A stretch of DNA of 64,000 nt from Bernardetiaceae bacterium (GTDB lineage Bacteria; Bacteroidota; Bacteroidia; Cytophagales; Thermoflexibacteraceae): the NCBI GenBank assembly GCA_025057115.1, contig JANWWZ010000002.1:248001-312000 (forward strand). Direction: 5' to 3'. Below are positions 36,630-45,764 of this stretch, in pieces. The notes under the pieces are model-generated. The model made no database searches and was not told the origin of the DNA. It saw only the letters and a list, made by a program, of their open reading frames with translations. The first letter of the stretch is position 1, and the number at the start of each line of letters is the position of its first letter. Made by a program: the position numbers and the translations under genes.

Positions 36630-37515
36630 TTTGCCATCAATATCCATACAAGAAATAGCAACAGCACAAAGATACGCTTGCCAATGGCTGCTGTTGCTTT
36701 TCTTCTTTCAACTGCTATTTTGCTTACAAGCACAAGGAAATCATACTCCAGAAGCAGAACGACTCATACAACTATTTGCCGACGACTACACTACCAAAGG
36801 TCCGAAGTCTGAAAAGCAGCTCAATGCTTTTATAGCAGTATCCGACCCTGGAATGACCTTTGAGCTCACCATGGTAGCCCTAAGCGGCAATAAAAAGTTT
36901 TATACAGGCAATGTCGCAGACTGGATACAATTTTTGCGGCGCATGCATGCAGAAGGCTCAGCGGAAGTAGTCCGCAGCCTTAAAAAAATCGAACTACTTC
37001 ACCAGCGACCTAATACCATCTACGCTACTGTTTGCGTAGAATTTGCCCAACTTATCAACACTAAACCTGTAGTAAAAGGCGATGAATATTTGCACGTGCT
37101 GCTGCGAAAAGTGGACGAATTTCAATGGCGCATTATCAATGTGCACATCTTAATGATTGAAACTGAAAAATTTCGCGGCATGTGTCTTTGTGAACTTTTT
37201 AATTCCAAAGGAACTTCTAATATTTCTGCAAAAATTACCATTCCTGCAGGAGCTACTTACCGCTCTGTAAGCGTAACCTTCCAAATGGAGGAATGCGATC
37301 CCAAGCAAAAAACGCTCTTGATTAGAATCACTAATTTCGAATTTATTTGGCTAGCCACGGGACAAGTATATCTCCTTAAAGATGGAACCCCTTGCAAACT
37401 CAACGGTGCAAATGCAGAACTAATAGGAGTTGCGATAGAACAAAAAGATCTCTTCTCCCTCATTATCAAGAAATACCTTTTTGAATCCGAATGCTCGCAA
37501 ATTACTTTCAAATAG
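36601..37515 (+). CDS. Secreted protein with NTF2-like domain and CxC motif (paralogue 2)
   Basis: This is a tandem paralogue of the preceding gene, up to 304 residues long. A strongly hydrophobic stretch at about 29-41 (LLLLFFFQLLFC) before L-Q-A-Q is the signal peptide. The domain at about 50-185 ends W-R-I-I-N-V-H-I, and then comes R-G-M-C-L-C-E-L-F (Cys195, Cys197), aligned with the CxC of its neighbour, plus a C-terminal beta domain. No ATG lies in frame upstream of the signal peptide; candidates are GTG at 36601 (overlapping the upstream gene) and TTG at 36631, just after its stop. Function unknown. Confidence 0.6.
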   Translation: MRTSKCERNSLPSISIQEIATAQRYACQWLLLLFFFQLLFCLQAQGNHTPEAERLIQLFADDYTTKGPKSEKQLNAFIAVSDPGMTFELTMVALSGNKKFYTGNVADWIQFLRRMHAEGSAEVVRSLKKIELLHQRPNTIYATVCVEFAQLINTKPVVKGDEYLHVLLRKVDEFQWRIINVHILMIETEKFRGMCLCELFNSKGTSNISAKITIPAGATYRSVSVTFQMEECDPKQKTLLIRITNFEFIWLATGQVYLLKDGTPCKLNGANAELIGVAIEQKDLFSLIIKKYLFESECSQITFK

Positions 37516-37608
37516 TAGCCAAAATGTGAAAAAACATTGCAAGTAGCCTTTCTTGAAGCGAACGACATAAGCGTTAGTTTGCGCCTGTCTCTGGTTGAGA
37601 AATTTGCA

Positions 37609-39471
37609 TTACTTCTGGCGAAGTAAGTCATATACAGCTTCCAGAAGTTTAGCACGTATGTTCCGCTCCACAATGCGCTGATTGGTGCGGGTAGGGTAAA
37701 CTCGGTTGGAAAGAAATACGAAAAGCAATTGATGAGCGGGGTCCGCCCAGGTGTAAGTACCCGTAAACCCTAAGTGTCCAAAGCTCTTTAGCGAGGCAGA
37801 AGGTGCAGTATTGCCAGTCCGCGGTTTGTCAAACACTAATCCACGGTGATCACTGCCGGTACTATTTCCATTGCAAAAATGGCACTTGGTAAAATAAGCC
37901 ACTGTTGCAGGCTTGAGATATTGCTTGCCTGCATAATTTCCTTGGTTGAGGTACATTTGCATTAGTTTGGCAAGATCGACTGCATTGCCGAACAGTCCAG
38001 CATGTCCAGAAACGCCGCCCATCATTGCCGCCCCTTCGTCGTGAACGGTGCCATGTAATAGTTGCTTGCGGAAGACGCTATCTATTTCAGTAGGCACAAT
38101 ATCACTCGGTGGAATTCCTTTAGAAAGAGGGTTGAAAACTAGCGTTGCTGCTCCCAATGGACGGTAAAAGTGAATATTCAAATATTCCTCAAAACCCAGT
38201 CCAGTGAGCTGTTTGACTAGTTGGGGATAGAAGTAAAAAGAAAGGTCGCTGTATACGTACTTGCCGCGATTGTTGAGAGGAGATTGACAAATTTGCTGCA
38301 AGATGGAGTCTGGATAGTCGCGGCGAATGTAAAGTTTGTGCGCTACTTTGAGAGAAAAAATTTCCGTAGAGTCCTTGCTGAATATACTGGCGGACAAACT
38401 GCCGTCTGCTTGCCGAAGTTGTTGCCAAAAAGATATCCACGCTTTTAGCCCAGCTCGATGGGAAAGTATTTCTTTCAGGGTAAGGTCGCGTTTGTTAGAA
38501 GATGCCCAAAGCGGATGATAATGGGAGAAAGGTTTTTCAAGGTCGATTTGCTGCTCTTCAAAAAGTTTCATCAAGGCTGCTGCTGAAGCACTAATTTTAG
38601 TTATAGAAGCCAGGTCAAATAAGTGATGTCTTTGCACTGCTATAAGGGAGTCGTAGGTGTGAAAACCAAAGGCTTTGTAGTAGAATACTTTGCCTTCTTT
38701 GGCAGCTAAAATTACGCATCCAGGGAATGCTTTGCCAGCAATAGCTTCTTCCACGATAGTTTCTATCTTTTTCAACTGAGAGCGATGGATGCCTAGCTCC
38801 TCCGGCCAGGTGAACTTGAGCCTTCCCAGTGGTTTGGTTTCAATTCCTGCACCCTTTTCAAAAAGAGGAGAAAGATCAAAAGGCAATTTTCCTTGAAAAC
38901 CGATTGCTCCAAAAATTGCTTGTGCCATCAATTCTTGCGCTTCTGGAGTGCTGCTATAGGCAAGGGCAACAGCTTGCCAATCATCCACTTTTCCAACTTG
39001 TAATACTTGCCAAGGGTTGCCAAATATTACCAGTACTACTTTGGCTTGCTTGCTTAGTCGTTCTAGTAGATAAGTTACAGGTAGGTCAATTAGCTTATCT
39101 TCCTCTGAGCTACGCAAGGCAACTATTACCACGTCAAAAGGCATGAGCTTTTCAAGTAGTTCATTTCCTCTTTGGATGCTATTGATCTCTGCAGAGAAAC
39201 ATTTTACTGGGGCATATAACTGCAAAGTAGTCTCAAAGGCATCCAATGCAGGAGCCCTCCCTATAGAAAGAGCTGCAAACTGGTGTTGTTCTAATTCCTT
39301 AAATGGTAGCAAGTCATTTTTGTTTTGCAACAAGGTTAGAGAGCGTTCTGTGGCTTGCCGTTGCTGCCATGCTTTGTGCCAATCCACTTCCTGATTTGAT
39401 TGCTGTCCACAGCTTGGAGTTGTGTTGTTAATCAGAACCAATACAAAAAGGTAGCACAAGGAATGTTTCAT
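37609..39471 (-). CDS. Secreted GH3 C-terminal domain plus class C beta-lactamase-fold protein
   Basis: The 620-residue protein has a signal peptide (about 1-20), then E-R-S-L-T-L-L-Q-N-K-N-D-L-L-P-F (from about 42), the usual start of a GH3 C-terminal (alpha/beta sandwich) domain, ending near 205. From about 235 a class C beta-lactamase or penicillin-binding domain follows, with SxxK as S-I-T-K, a Tyr motif Y-S-D and H-L-G-F-T-G for the third box. In Bacteroidota this architecture is normally about 1000 residues with a GH3 catalytic barrel in front; here that barrel is absent, and the signal peptide is joined directly to the second domain. An active peptidase or esterase is plausible; glycosidase activity is not. 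Confidence 0.82.
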   Translation of the reverse strand: MKHSLCYLFVLVLINNTTPSCGQQSNQEVDWHKAWQQRQATERSLTLLQNKNDLLPFKELEQHQFAALSIGRAPALDAFETTLQLYAPVKCFSAEINSIQRGNELLEKLMPFDVVIVALRSSEEDKLIDLPVTYLLERLSKQAKVVLVIFGNPWQVLQVGKVDDWQAVALAYSSTPEAQELMAQAIFGAIGFQGKLPFDLSPLFEKGAGIETKPLGRLKFTWPEELGIHRSQLKKIETIVEEAIAGKAFPGCVILAAKEGKVFYYKAFGFHTYDSLIAVQRHHLFDLASITKISASAAALMKLFEEQQIDLEKPFSHYHPLWASSNKRDLTLKEILSHRAGLKAWISFWQQLRQADGSLSASIFSKDSTEIFSLKVAHKLYIRRDYPDSILQQICQSPLNNRGKYVYSDLSFYFYPQLVKQLTGLGFEEYLNIHFYRPLGAATLVFNPLSKGIPPSDIVPTEIDSVFRKQLLHGTVHDEGAAMMGGVSGHAGLFGNAVDLAKLMQMYLNQGNYAGKQYLKPATVAYFTKCHFCNGNSTGSDHRGLVFDKPRTGNTAPSASLKSFGHLGFTGTYTWADPAHQLLFVFLSNRVYPTRTNQRIVERNIRAKLLEAVYDLLRQK

Positions 39472-39492
39472 GCGCAAAAATAGGCGTAAGTG

Positions 39493-42400
39493 CTACAGTT
39501 GATCAATCTTTGTAACCGTTCCTTTCAGTTGAGTGCTGGTAAAGAAAATGATATAGTAGTAAACCCCTGAAGGATAGCCTGCGCCGTCCCATTCAAAGTC
39601 CTTGCGATTGCTTTGGAAAACCAACTTTCCCCAACGGTTGTAAATTTCGATGCGCAAAAATTGATTTCGACAGTCTGTATCAGGCAAGTCGGGGATGCGA
39701 AAAGTATCATTGATGCCATCGCCATTGGGCGTAAACACATTAGGAGGTTGAAAATTGCGCAAGTCGAGCTCGGCGGTATAGCGCATTTGCACCAAAATAG
39801 TATCTGTGCGACTTAACCCGCAAATGCTTTGGTCTTGCACAATGAAATACAGGTCAAATTCCCGCCTTTGATTGAGCATTTGGCAGTTGGGCAGCCATTC
39901 GAAAGGCACTTGTATAGGAGCTACTCCCGTTCCTCCAGGGAAATTCATGTCGAAGTCCTTCAGCGCAAAGCCTTGAGGTTGAGCGCTGATGGTAATTACA
40001 TCGCCATCTGGATCCTCTCCTTTCACGATAAAGCTCACGGGTTTGTCAGGCAAAATGTTAAGCAAATAACGGCGCGTTTGTGGCAGTGGAGTCAACGAAG
40101 TGCTAATTACTGGCGGATTGGGGTTAGGAACAGGGAGCAGGCGCAAGGTAACGCGAAGAGTGTCAGCTCTATTTACGTTGCAAGGGCGCTTATCGGTGGC
40201 GATAAATAGCAATTGAAAATCGCGAGGTTGATTGTTCGGCAGTAACTGGCAAGCAGGTTGCCAACTTACAGTGCTTTGCACCTGAGCCACTCCCCTTGCA
40301 GGATTAGGCACTATAGACAAACCTGTCTCTGACAAAGTAAATCCTATAGGAACTCCTGTAAGAGTGAGTGTATCGCCGTCGGCATCTGTAGCTCGGACTG
40401 TAAAGCGCAATAGTTCCCCTGCCCGAATAGTGCCAGTGTATTCTTTAGCACTTCTTTGCTCTAGCCCTTGTGCTACTATCACTGGCAAGCGGTTATCTTG
40501 ATGGCGATAGAGCACCACTAGCTGCACGCGGATAGTATCCAAAGCAGAGGGCTGGCAATTGCGAAAATCTTGGGTTACAAAATCAATGTCAAAACTGCGA
40601 CTAAAAACGCCTCGAGCCAAATCAGGTAGCAAATTGCAATCAGGAGTCCAAACAAGAGGAGAACGCAATAAGGGTCTGCCCCTTCGTTGTTCAAAGCGCA
40701 TGCCTACCTGCTCCATCGCAAAACCTCGAGGAAATGCTCTGAGCAATAAACTATCTTTATCAGCATCATCAGCTATGATGTGGGTAAGATAGGTCTTGCC
40801 AATTTCTACCGTATCCACGTAAAAACGCCTTGCTCTAAGAGGCATTTCGGCACTGGTAACGGGACGATGGTTAAAGGTAGTGTTAGGAAGGATTCGCAAG
40901 CGCACCCGCGCTGTATCGTACTTAGGGCGACCGCAAAAATCAATATCATGAATCACGAAGTTGATGAAGAAATCTTGTGCACGGGTACTATCGGCAAGAA
41001 TGGCGCAGGTAGTCTGCCATCGGAAAAGACCTGTAACGGGAGCTCTGCCGTGCACTTGAGGGAAAAACATTCCTGCTTGGGGATTGGTCAGGCGCAAAAC
41101 GACACTATCGCTTTCCCTATCCAGTCCTTGCACTCTGAATTGGAAAACTTCCCCTACCCTCACTGAATCCAAATAAATGCGATTTCGAGCATCAAAAGAA
41201 AGCTCAGGACGCACTACAGGAGGCAAATTGGGACGCGTTTTGACAAACAGCCTTACCCTTGTCACTGAATCAGTAGAAGCAGGAGGACATAGCTGAAAAT
41301 CTTGGGCACGAAATTCAAAGTCAAAGGCACGGGCTTGATTGGGTGGCAAATTCTCTATTAATTGGCAAGAGGGTCTCCAGCGAAAAGCGGCATTTAGTGG
41401 TGGTCGCCCTGTTAGGGTAGGAAATTCAGCTTGTAGGTCTGCTATCTCAAAGCCGATGCCGCGCACTGATAAGCGAATGCTATCTCCGTCAGGGTCCAAA
41501 CCGCGAACTGGAAAGCTAAAAACACTGCCTACGAAAACTGTGTCGTAAAATACATTTGTCGCAGGATCAAACTTTAGCGAGCCAACCTCCGCAAACGGCT
41601 TGCGGTTAGGAGTTTGTTTATTTTTCAAAATGATGCGCACAGTAGTTTGTACGCTGCGCGGCGGCTGGCAACGAGGTTGGTCAGTGGTGGTAAAGCGGAG
41701 AACAAATTCTCGCTGTGGTTCATTAGGCTGTAACAAGTCGCAGCGGGGCGTCCATTGAAAAGTGTTGCGCAAGGGAGGTGTCCCGCTCATAGCACCGCTT
41801 AAGCTCATACCTAAGGAAGCAGGGTTAAATCCTATGCCTTCCATCACTTGGCGCAGGGTGTTATTTTCTCGGTCTGTGGCAGTGAGGTTAAAGGATAAAC
41901 TTTGCCCTACTTCCAGTTCTACTGTGTACTGTCGCCTAATGCTATCGTAGCGAGCGAGGTTAGCTATCAGTTGAGGCGGTGTATTAGGAGGAACTTGAAT
42001 CAATACATTGACTCGGACAGTATCGGACTGAGGCACAGGGCAGTTATTGTCCGTTGCGATGAGGTCAAACGTATAGGGCAAGGCATTTCCATTAGCATCA
42101 AAGCGCTGCGGACATTCAGGGACACATAACTGTTGCCGCGTTGTTCCTCCTGCTATAAGCGAAACACTTCCTGGAAAGGAGAATCCCTCTACATTGCTAA
42201 AATTAATAGGCACGGCACTTATCCGAAGTACAGTGCCAGGGTCTGGGTCGGAGAGCACTAAAGTAGCACATCGATTGGGATCATCTGCCCTAAAGCGGAT
42301 TGTATCGCCAGGAGTAAGCCAACTACCTGCCCGTGCTGGATTTTCCACCTCAATAGAAGGCGGTCGGCTTCGCGGACAGTTCAACACGTATATTTGAAAC

Positions 42401-43272
42401 TCTCGCACAGTTTCACCTATTTTCTGCCCACCGCGAAACTCCATGATGGCAATGGCAAAGACGTACAGTCCAGGCAAGGTAGGTGTAACAGTCAGCATGC
42501 CTGAGGAAGAAATTCGCAGCGGTGGGCTACCTGGAATCATATTATTGACTGTAATGCCTGGCACAAAGCGCACTAAAGGATAAGGTCCAGGATTGGGAGG
42601 ATTAGGAGCAGGATTGGCTTGCGTACTGGTCCCATTGATTGGGGTGCGTAGCTCATATACTAATTGATCCCCATCGGGGTCGGTAGTGGCGCCATAGTTG
42701 AACTGAAAGGGTTGTCCTACACAAGCGTAGTCGCTCACTGGTGAAATTAAATGGGGCGAAGAATTGATAAAGCGCGCATTATTGCGCAGCAAAGGTGGAA
42801 ATTCTAAGTAAAAAGTTTGTCCCGCTGCTCCTGGAGCTATAATGTTATCTATCACATTGTTTCGGCAGCAACGCTCCCAACTCAAGTAGTAGCCTCCTGG
42901 CTCGTTATAGGAATTTGGATTGAATACAAAAGTACCAACGTAAGTAATTCGCCGAGTAACAATTTGACCTACTGCACAAGCGGGGACTGTGTAATTAACA
43001 GGGCGTTCCTCTATCAAAGGCAGTTCAAAGAGTTGAATAAGTCGGTGAGTAGTTTTGGAAAAGGCTCCTACGCGAACACTTGGACGGTCTATAGCAGCAG
43101 GATTGCCATTGATGGCATCAAAGTACACATTGAGCGTAATTCGATATGAATTTCCGCCCACATGCGTCATTTGAAACTCGCCTCCTACAATATGCGTTGC
43201 TTGCAAAGAAGCCGTCAGCAGCAAGAATGGAAGGGCGGTAATAGCCTTTGCAAAGGGTAGTTGTGTTGTCAT
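39493..43272 (-). CDS. Large type IX secreted protein with gliding-motility C-terminal domain
   Basis: The 1259-residue protein has a signal peptide (to about 25), an N-terminal region V-G-G-E-F-Q-M-T-H-V that is typical of adhesin-like gliding proteins, and then six repeats of about 110 residues from about 430 to 1165. Each repeat has a D-x-D-x-D-x-type calcium-like loop (such as DPDGDSI, DADGDTL), a W-x-P-x-C or W-x-T-x-C motif and a second Cys after F-x-x-x-D. The end carries PPNVFTPNGDGINDTF and IEIYNRWGKLVFQS, the type B sorting signal of the type IX system. It is probably exported and held at the cell surface; adhesion is likely but inferred. Confidence 0.87.
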   Translation of the reverse strand: MTTQLPFAKAITALPFLLLTASLQATHIVGGEFQMTHVGGNSYRITLNVYFDAINGNPAAIDRPSVRVGAFSKTTHRLIQLFELPLIEERPVNYTVPACAVGQIVTRRITYVGTFVFNPNSYNEPGGYYLSWERCCRNNVIDNIIAPGAAGQTFYLEFPPLLRNNARFINSSPHLISPVSDYACVGQPFQFNYGATTDPDGDQLVYELRTPINGTSTQANPAPNPPNPGPYPLVRFVPGITVNNMIPGSPPLRISSSGMLTVTPTLPGLYVFAIAIMEFRGGQKIGETVREFQIYVLNCPRSRPPSIEVENPARAGSWLTPGDTIRFRADDPNRCATLVLSDPDPGTVLRISAVPINFSNVEGFSFPGSVSLIAGGTTRQQLCVPECPQRFDANGNALPYTFDLIATDNNCPVPQSDTVRVNVLIQVPPNTPPQLIANLARYDSIRRQYTVELEVGQSLSFNLTATDRENNTLRQVMEGIGFNPASLGMSLSGAMSGTPPLRNTFQWTPRCDLLQPNEPQREFVLRFTTTDQPRCQPPRSVQTTVRIILKNKQTPNRKPFAEVGSLKFDPATNVFYDTVFVGSVFSFPVRGLDPDGDSIRLSVRGIGFEIADLQAEFPTLTGRPPLNAAFRWRPSCQLIENLPPNQARAFDFEFRAQDFQLCPPASTDSVTRVRLFVKTRPNLPPVVRPELSFDARNRIYLDSVRVGEVFQFRVQGLDRESDSVVLRLTNPQAGMFFPQVHGRAPVTGLFRWQTTCAILADSTRAQDFFINFVIHDIDFCGRPKYDTARVRLRILPNTTFNHRPVTSAEMPLRARRFYVDTVEIGKTYLTHIIADDADKDSLLLRAFPRGFAMEQVGMRFEQRRGRPLLRSPLVWTPDCNLLPDLARGVFSRSFDIDFVTQDFRNCQPSALDTIRVQLVVLYRHQDNRLPVIVAQGLEQRSAKEYTGTIRAGELLRFTVRATDADGDTLTLTGVPIGFTLSETGLSIVPNPARGVAQVQSTVSWQPACQLLPNNQPRDFQLLFIATDKRPCNVNRADTLRVTLRLLPVPNPNPPVISTSLTPLPQTRRYLLNILPDKPVSFIVKGEDPDGDVITISAQPQGFALKDFDMNFPGGTGVAPIQVPFEWLPNCQMLNQRREFDLYFIVQDQSICGLSRTDTILVQMRYTAELDLRNFQPPNVFTPNGDGINDTFRIPDLPDTDCRNQFLRIEIYNRWGKLVFQSNRKDFEWDGAGYPSGVYYYIIFFTSTQLKGTVTKIDQL

Positions 43273-43325
43273 TGGACTGCGCGTAGCTGGAGCCTAATTT
43301 ACAAAAAAGAGTTTATTTTGTGCTT

Positions 43326-44090
43326 ATGAGGTACTTGCCAATCACTACTGAAAACCCATTCAGTGGGTTGCACTGGGCAAAGCGGAAAATCAAACTCTCT
43401 GCTGCCTTGCTGAGTGTATTGCTGCTTGCATGTGGAGAAGGGCAACCCAACGCTGTGCTAGAACTATACGTGCTCAATAGCTTTGGTGACGGGGTGGCTA
43501 ATGCTGAAGTGGCTATTTTTCGCACACGCGAAGATTGGCTCAATGAAACCAACCCCGTCAAGCCGCCTAAGAAAACAGCGCAAAACGGTGTAGTGAGATT
43601 TGTAGGGTTAGAGCCAGGTGAATATTATATTAACGCTGTTGCTGATAGCCTTAACAACTGGGAAGGAAAATTTCGCACAGTGGTTAAGTCTATTGGCTCT
43701 TTCTATGTCAACACGGAGTTTACTGTCATTAACAAAAACAATAGTAGTTTACTGGCTGGTCCTGGAGGAAAACGCTGGCGCATTACTGAAGTAACTCTTA
43801 ATGCTCAGCCCTTTCCTACGGGAGTGCCTGCTTGTGTGCGCGATAACTTGAACATTTTTTTTAAGTCCAACAAGTTTATTAGAGATGAAGGACCTACTAA
43901 ATGCTCTCCTACTGATCCCCAACGCCTCGAAGGCACTTGGCGATTTAATCCCACTGGCACTGATTTAATTTTTGATTTCGGCAATGAAGTAGAAGTATGG
44001 AAGATCATAGATATTAGCCGCAATTTGCTTCGCTTTCAGCTCACTTTTGGTGCAGCGGTAGTGGTAGTAAGTCTGCGACCTGTAGAATGA
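43326..44090 (+). CDS. Lipoprotein with Ig-like and lipocalin-like domains
   Basis: The protein has a lipobox L-L-A-C after a hydrophobic stretch. The first mature domain (about 80 residues) is a carboxypeptidase-regulatory or SpaA-like beta sandwich (L-E-L-Y-V-L-N-S-F-G-D-G-V-A-N-A-E-V), and the second (from about 145) has the G-x-W-R and E-G-T-W-R-F-N-P pattern of Bacteroidota lipocalin-like lipoproteins. The ATG at 43326 puts 23 polar residues before the signal core; a TTG at 43368 (Leu-His-Trp-Ala-Lys) would give a normal signal length. It is divergent from the giant secreted-protein gene. Function unknown. Confidence 0.68.
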   Translation: MRYLPITTENPFSGLHWAKRKIKLSAALLSVLLLACGEGQPNAVLELYVLNSFGDGVANAEVAIFRTREDWLNETNPVKPPKKTAQNGVVRFVGLEPGEYYINAVADSLNNWEGKFRTVVKSIGSFYVNTEFTVINKNNSSLLAGPGGKRWRITEVTLNAQPFPTGVPACVRDNLNIFFKSNKFIRDEGPTKCSPTDPQRLEGTWRFNPTGTDLIFDFGNEVEVWKIIDISRNLLRFQLTFGAAVVVVSLRPVE

Positions 44091-44096
44091 AAAAAA

Positions 44097-44130
44097 ATTG
44101 GTCCTTGATGCAACTTTTTTTCTAATTTTG
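44097..44130 (+). promoter_or_regulatory. Promoter of ssrA
   Basis: TAATTTTG at 44123-44130 matches TANNTTTG. The nearest -33 candidate is ATTG at 44097-44100, 22 bases upstream, one base longer than ideal. Initiation near 44137 would leave a leader of about 15 nt to be removed at the mature 5' end (44152). Confidence 0.55.
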
Positions 44131-44151
44131 CGGTCTATTTATAAGAAAAGA

Positions 44152-44515
44152 GGGGTTGACTGGTTTTGACAGCGTGAGTGGTTGCCAGTAAGCATGCCGG
44201 GATTTGGAAGGAGTTCCCGTAAATCAACCTTCCGAAAAATAACTGGCGAAGCTAACTTCGCTCTGGCAGCTTAATCCAAGGGGTTGAGCGCCAGTGTCCC
44301 AAGTAGTCCCCGCGCTGCCGGCTACTATAATGGGGCATCGTTACGCAGCGCTAGCCTATGCCACGTCGCTAAGCATAGGTGAACCTGAAAGCGACTAAGG
44401 TTGAGTTGCGGCGCGTTTCCCGCCTGGCTCAGCCCGACAATGAAGGGAAACTAAGCATGTAGAAAGCTCGGCAAACGCCATGTTCTGGACGCGGGTTCGA
44501 CTCCCGCCAACTCCA
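44152..44515 (+). ncRNA. ssrA: tmRNA
   Basis: The 364-nt RNA starts GGGGTTGACTGGTTTTGACAG and ends in a T arm (GCGGGTTCGACTCCCGC) and CAACTCC plus discriminator A. The seven-base acceptor stem pairs with one G-U. It rescues stalled ribosomes by acting as tRNA-Ala and then as mRNA for a degradation tag. The tag reading frame begins at GGC 44245 and encodes Gly-Glu-Ala-Asn-Phe-Ala-Leu-Ala-Ala. CCA is not encoded in full. The gene stands alone, with a promoter and terminator of its own. Confidence 0.97.
44245..44274 (+). other. tmRNA proteolysis-tag reading frame
   Basis: Codons GGC GAA GCT AAC TTC GCT / CTG GCA GCT TAA give GEANFALAA. The -ALAA end is the protease recognition signal; ClpX, encoded at the left edge of this window, is a main reader of it. 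Confidence 0.87.
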
Positions 44516-44522
44516 CAAAAAT

Positions 44523-44558
44523 ACCTTGAAGAGCTGCCTCTTCAAGGTTTATTTTTTC
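44523..44558 (+). terminator. Intrinsic terminator of ssrA
   Basis: An 11-bp stem ACCTTGAAGAG/CTCTTCAAGGT with a 4-base loop is followed by TTATTTTTTC. It begins 7 bases after the tmRNA 3' end. Confidence 0.92.
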
Positions 44559-44749
44559 TGTCGCGTCTTTTTGAATTCGTCGCTCAATTTTTAAGGAGTT
44601 TTTTAAGTAAAACTTGGCTTTAACGGGGCTACTGATTTGCTGCTTTTTGAGATATGTCGAGCTCTTTTTATTGCTGCACCAATCTTACAAAACCAGAGCA
44701 TTGGAAAAAACCTCCTATTTGACTAACTATGCTCAAAAACGCCTGAGCT

Positions 44750-45670
44750 ATGGCCTTGCCTGAGGAATACTTGCAATATCCGCATCGGCGCCATGCAATG
44801 GACCACCACCGCTATCGGTGGTCAAACCTTTTTGAGCGCCCTGCTGTGCGATGGAAAAACGATGCCCGCATAGCATTATGGGTAACAGTGGTGTCGGAGT
44901 TTTTTCCTCTTAACCAACAAGGAAAACCTTTTAAGCCTCCTGGAGGCATGGTAACGCCTTACCCCGACTTTCGGCACTATTCTTCGCGCGATTATGGCAA
45001 CCGCGTAGGCATCTTTCGACTTTTCAAAGTATTTGAGCGCTTGGGCATTAAAGCTACCGTAGCTATGAATGCCGCTGTTGCTGAGCGATATCCCTTCCTT
45101 GCTCGCCAAGTAATTGACCGAGGCTATGAAATTATTTGCCATGGGTATGATATGGATAGCCTGCACTACAGCGGCATGAGTGAAGAAGAAGAACGCACAC
45201 TGATTGCTAAATCGCGGCAAATTATTAGTCAAGTTACTGGAATAATCCCGCAAGGATGGCTCTCCCCTGCTTCTTCCGAGTCTTTCCTGACTCCTGACTT
45301 AGTCCAAGAAGAGGGCTTCACTTACTTTTGCGACTGGGCTAATGACGAGATGCCTTATGAGTTTACAACGCGCAAAGGCAAGTTACTGGCAATGCCCTAT
45401 TCAGAAGAAATTAGCGACAGACAAATCATTTTTGGCTATCACCACACGGAAGAACAGTTTGCAGAGCAGGTGAAAGACCAATTTCACGTGCTGCTAGCCG
45501 AAAGCAATCGATATGGAGGACGCATTTTGTCGATAGTTTTATACCCTTACATCAGTGGGCTGCCTTATCGCATCGATATTGTAGAAAATATGTTGCGGTA
45601 TATCGTACAACGCCCAGGCGTATGGAGTGCCACCGCAAGTGAAATTGCCCACTGCTTTATGAATCAGTAA
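44750..45670 (+). CDS. PuuE-related polysaccharide deacetylase-family protein
   Basis: The 306-residue cytoplasmic protein has the NodB-homology barrel in the branch related to PuuE (allantoinase-like). R-W-K-N-D-A-R-I-A-L-W-V-T opens the domain, followed by H-Y-S-S-R-D-Y-G-N-R-V-G-I, G-Y-E-I-I-C-H-G-Y-D and P-Q-G-W-L-S-P-A-S-S-E-S-F, then FCDWANDEMPY. The canonical first motif TFDDG is not present, as is usual in this branch. Members hydrolyse amide bonds in small cyclic or acylated substrates; the actual substrate is unknown. No signal peptide is seen. Confidence 0.8.
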   Translation: MALPEEYLQYPHRRHAMDHHRYRWSNLFERPAVRWKNDARIALWVTVVSEFFPLNQQGKPFKPPGGMVTPYPDFRHYSSRDYGNRVGIFRLFKVFERLGIKATVAMNAAVAERYPFLARQVIDRGYEIICHGYDMDSLHYSGMSEEEERTLIAKSRQIISQVTGIIPQGWLSPASSESFLTPDLVQEEGFTYFCDWANDEMPYEFTTRKGKLLAMPYSEEISDRQIIFGYHHTEEQFAEQVKDQFHVLLAESNRYGGRILSIVLYPYISGLPYRIDIVENMLRYIVQRPGVWSATASEIAHCFMNQ

Positions 45671-45764
45671 AGATTTTTTCACTTGCTAAGAATGATTACC
45701 TTTATAGTCTCACTTAAGCGCAAAAAGCCACAGGCGCTAAGGTAAATGTAGTACACTTAACACA

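Noticed and set aside
44750-45670. Loss of the TFDDG motif in the polysaccharide deacetylase as a sign of inactivity
   Set aside because: The PuuE-related branch normally lacks this motif, so it is not a defect of this gene.
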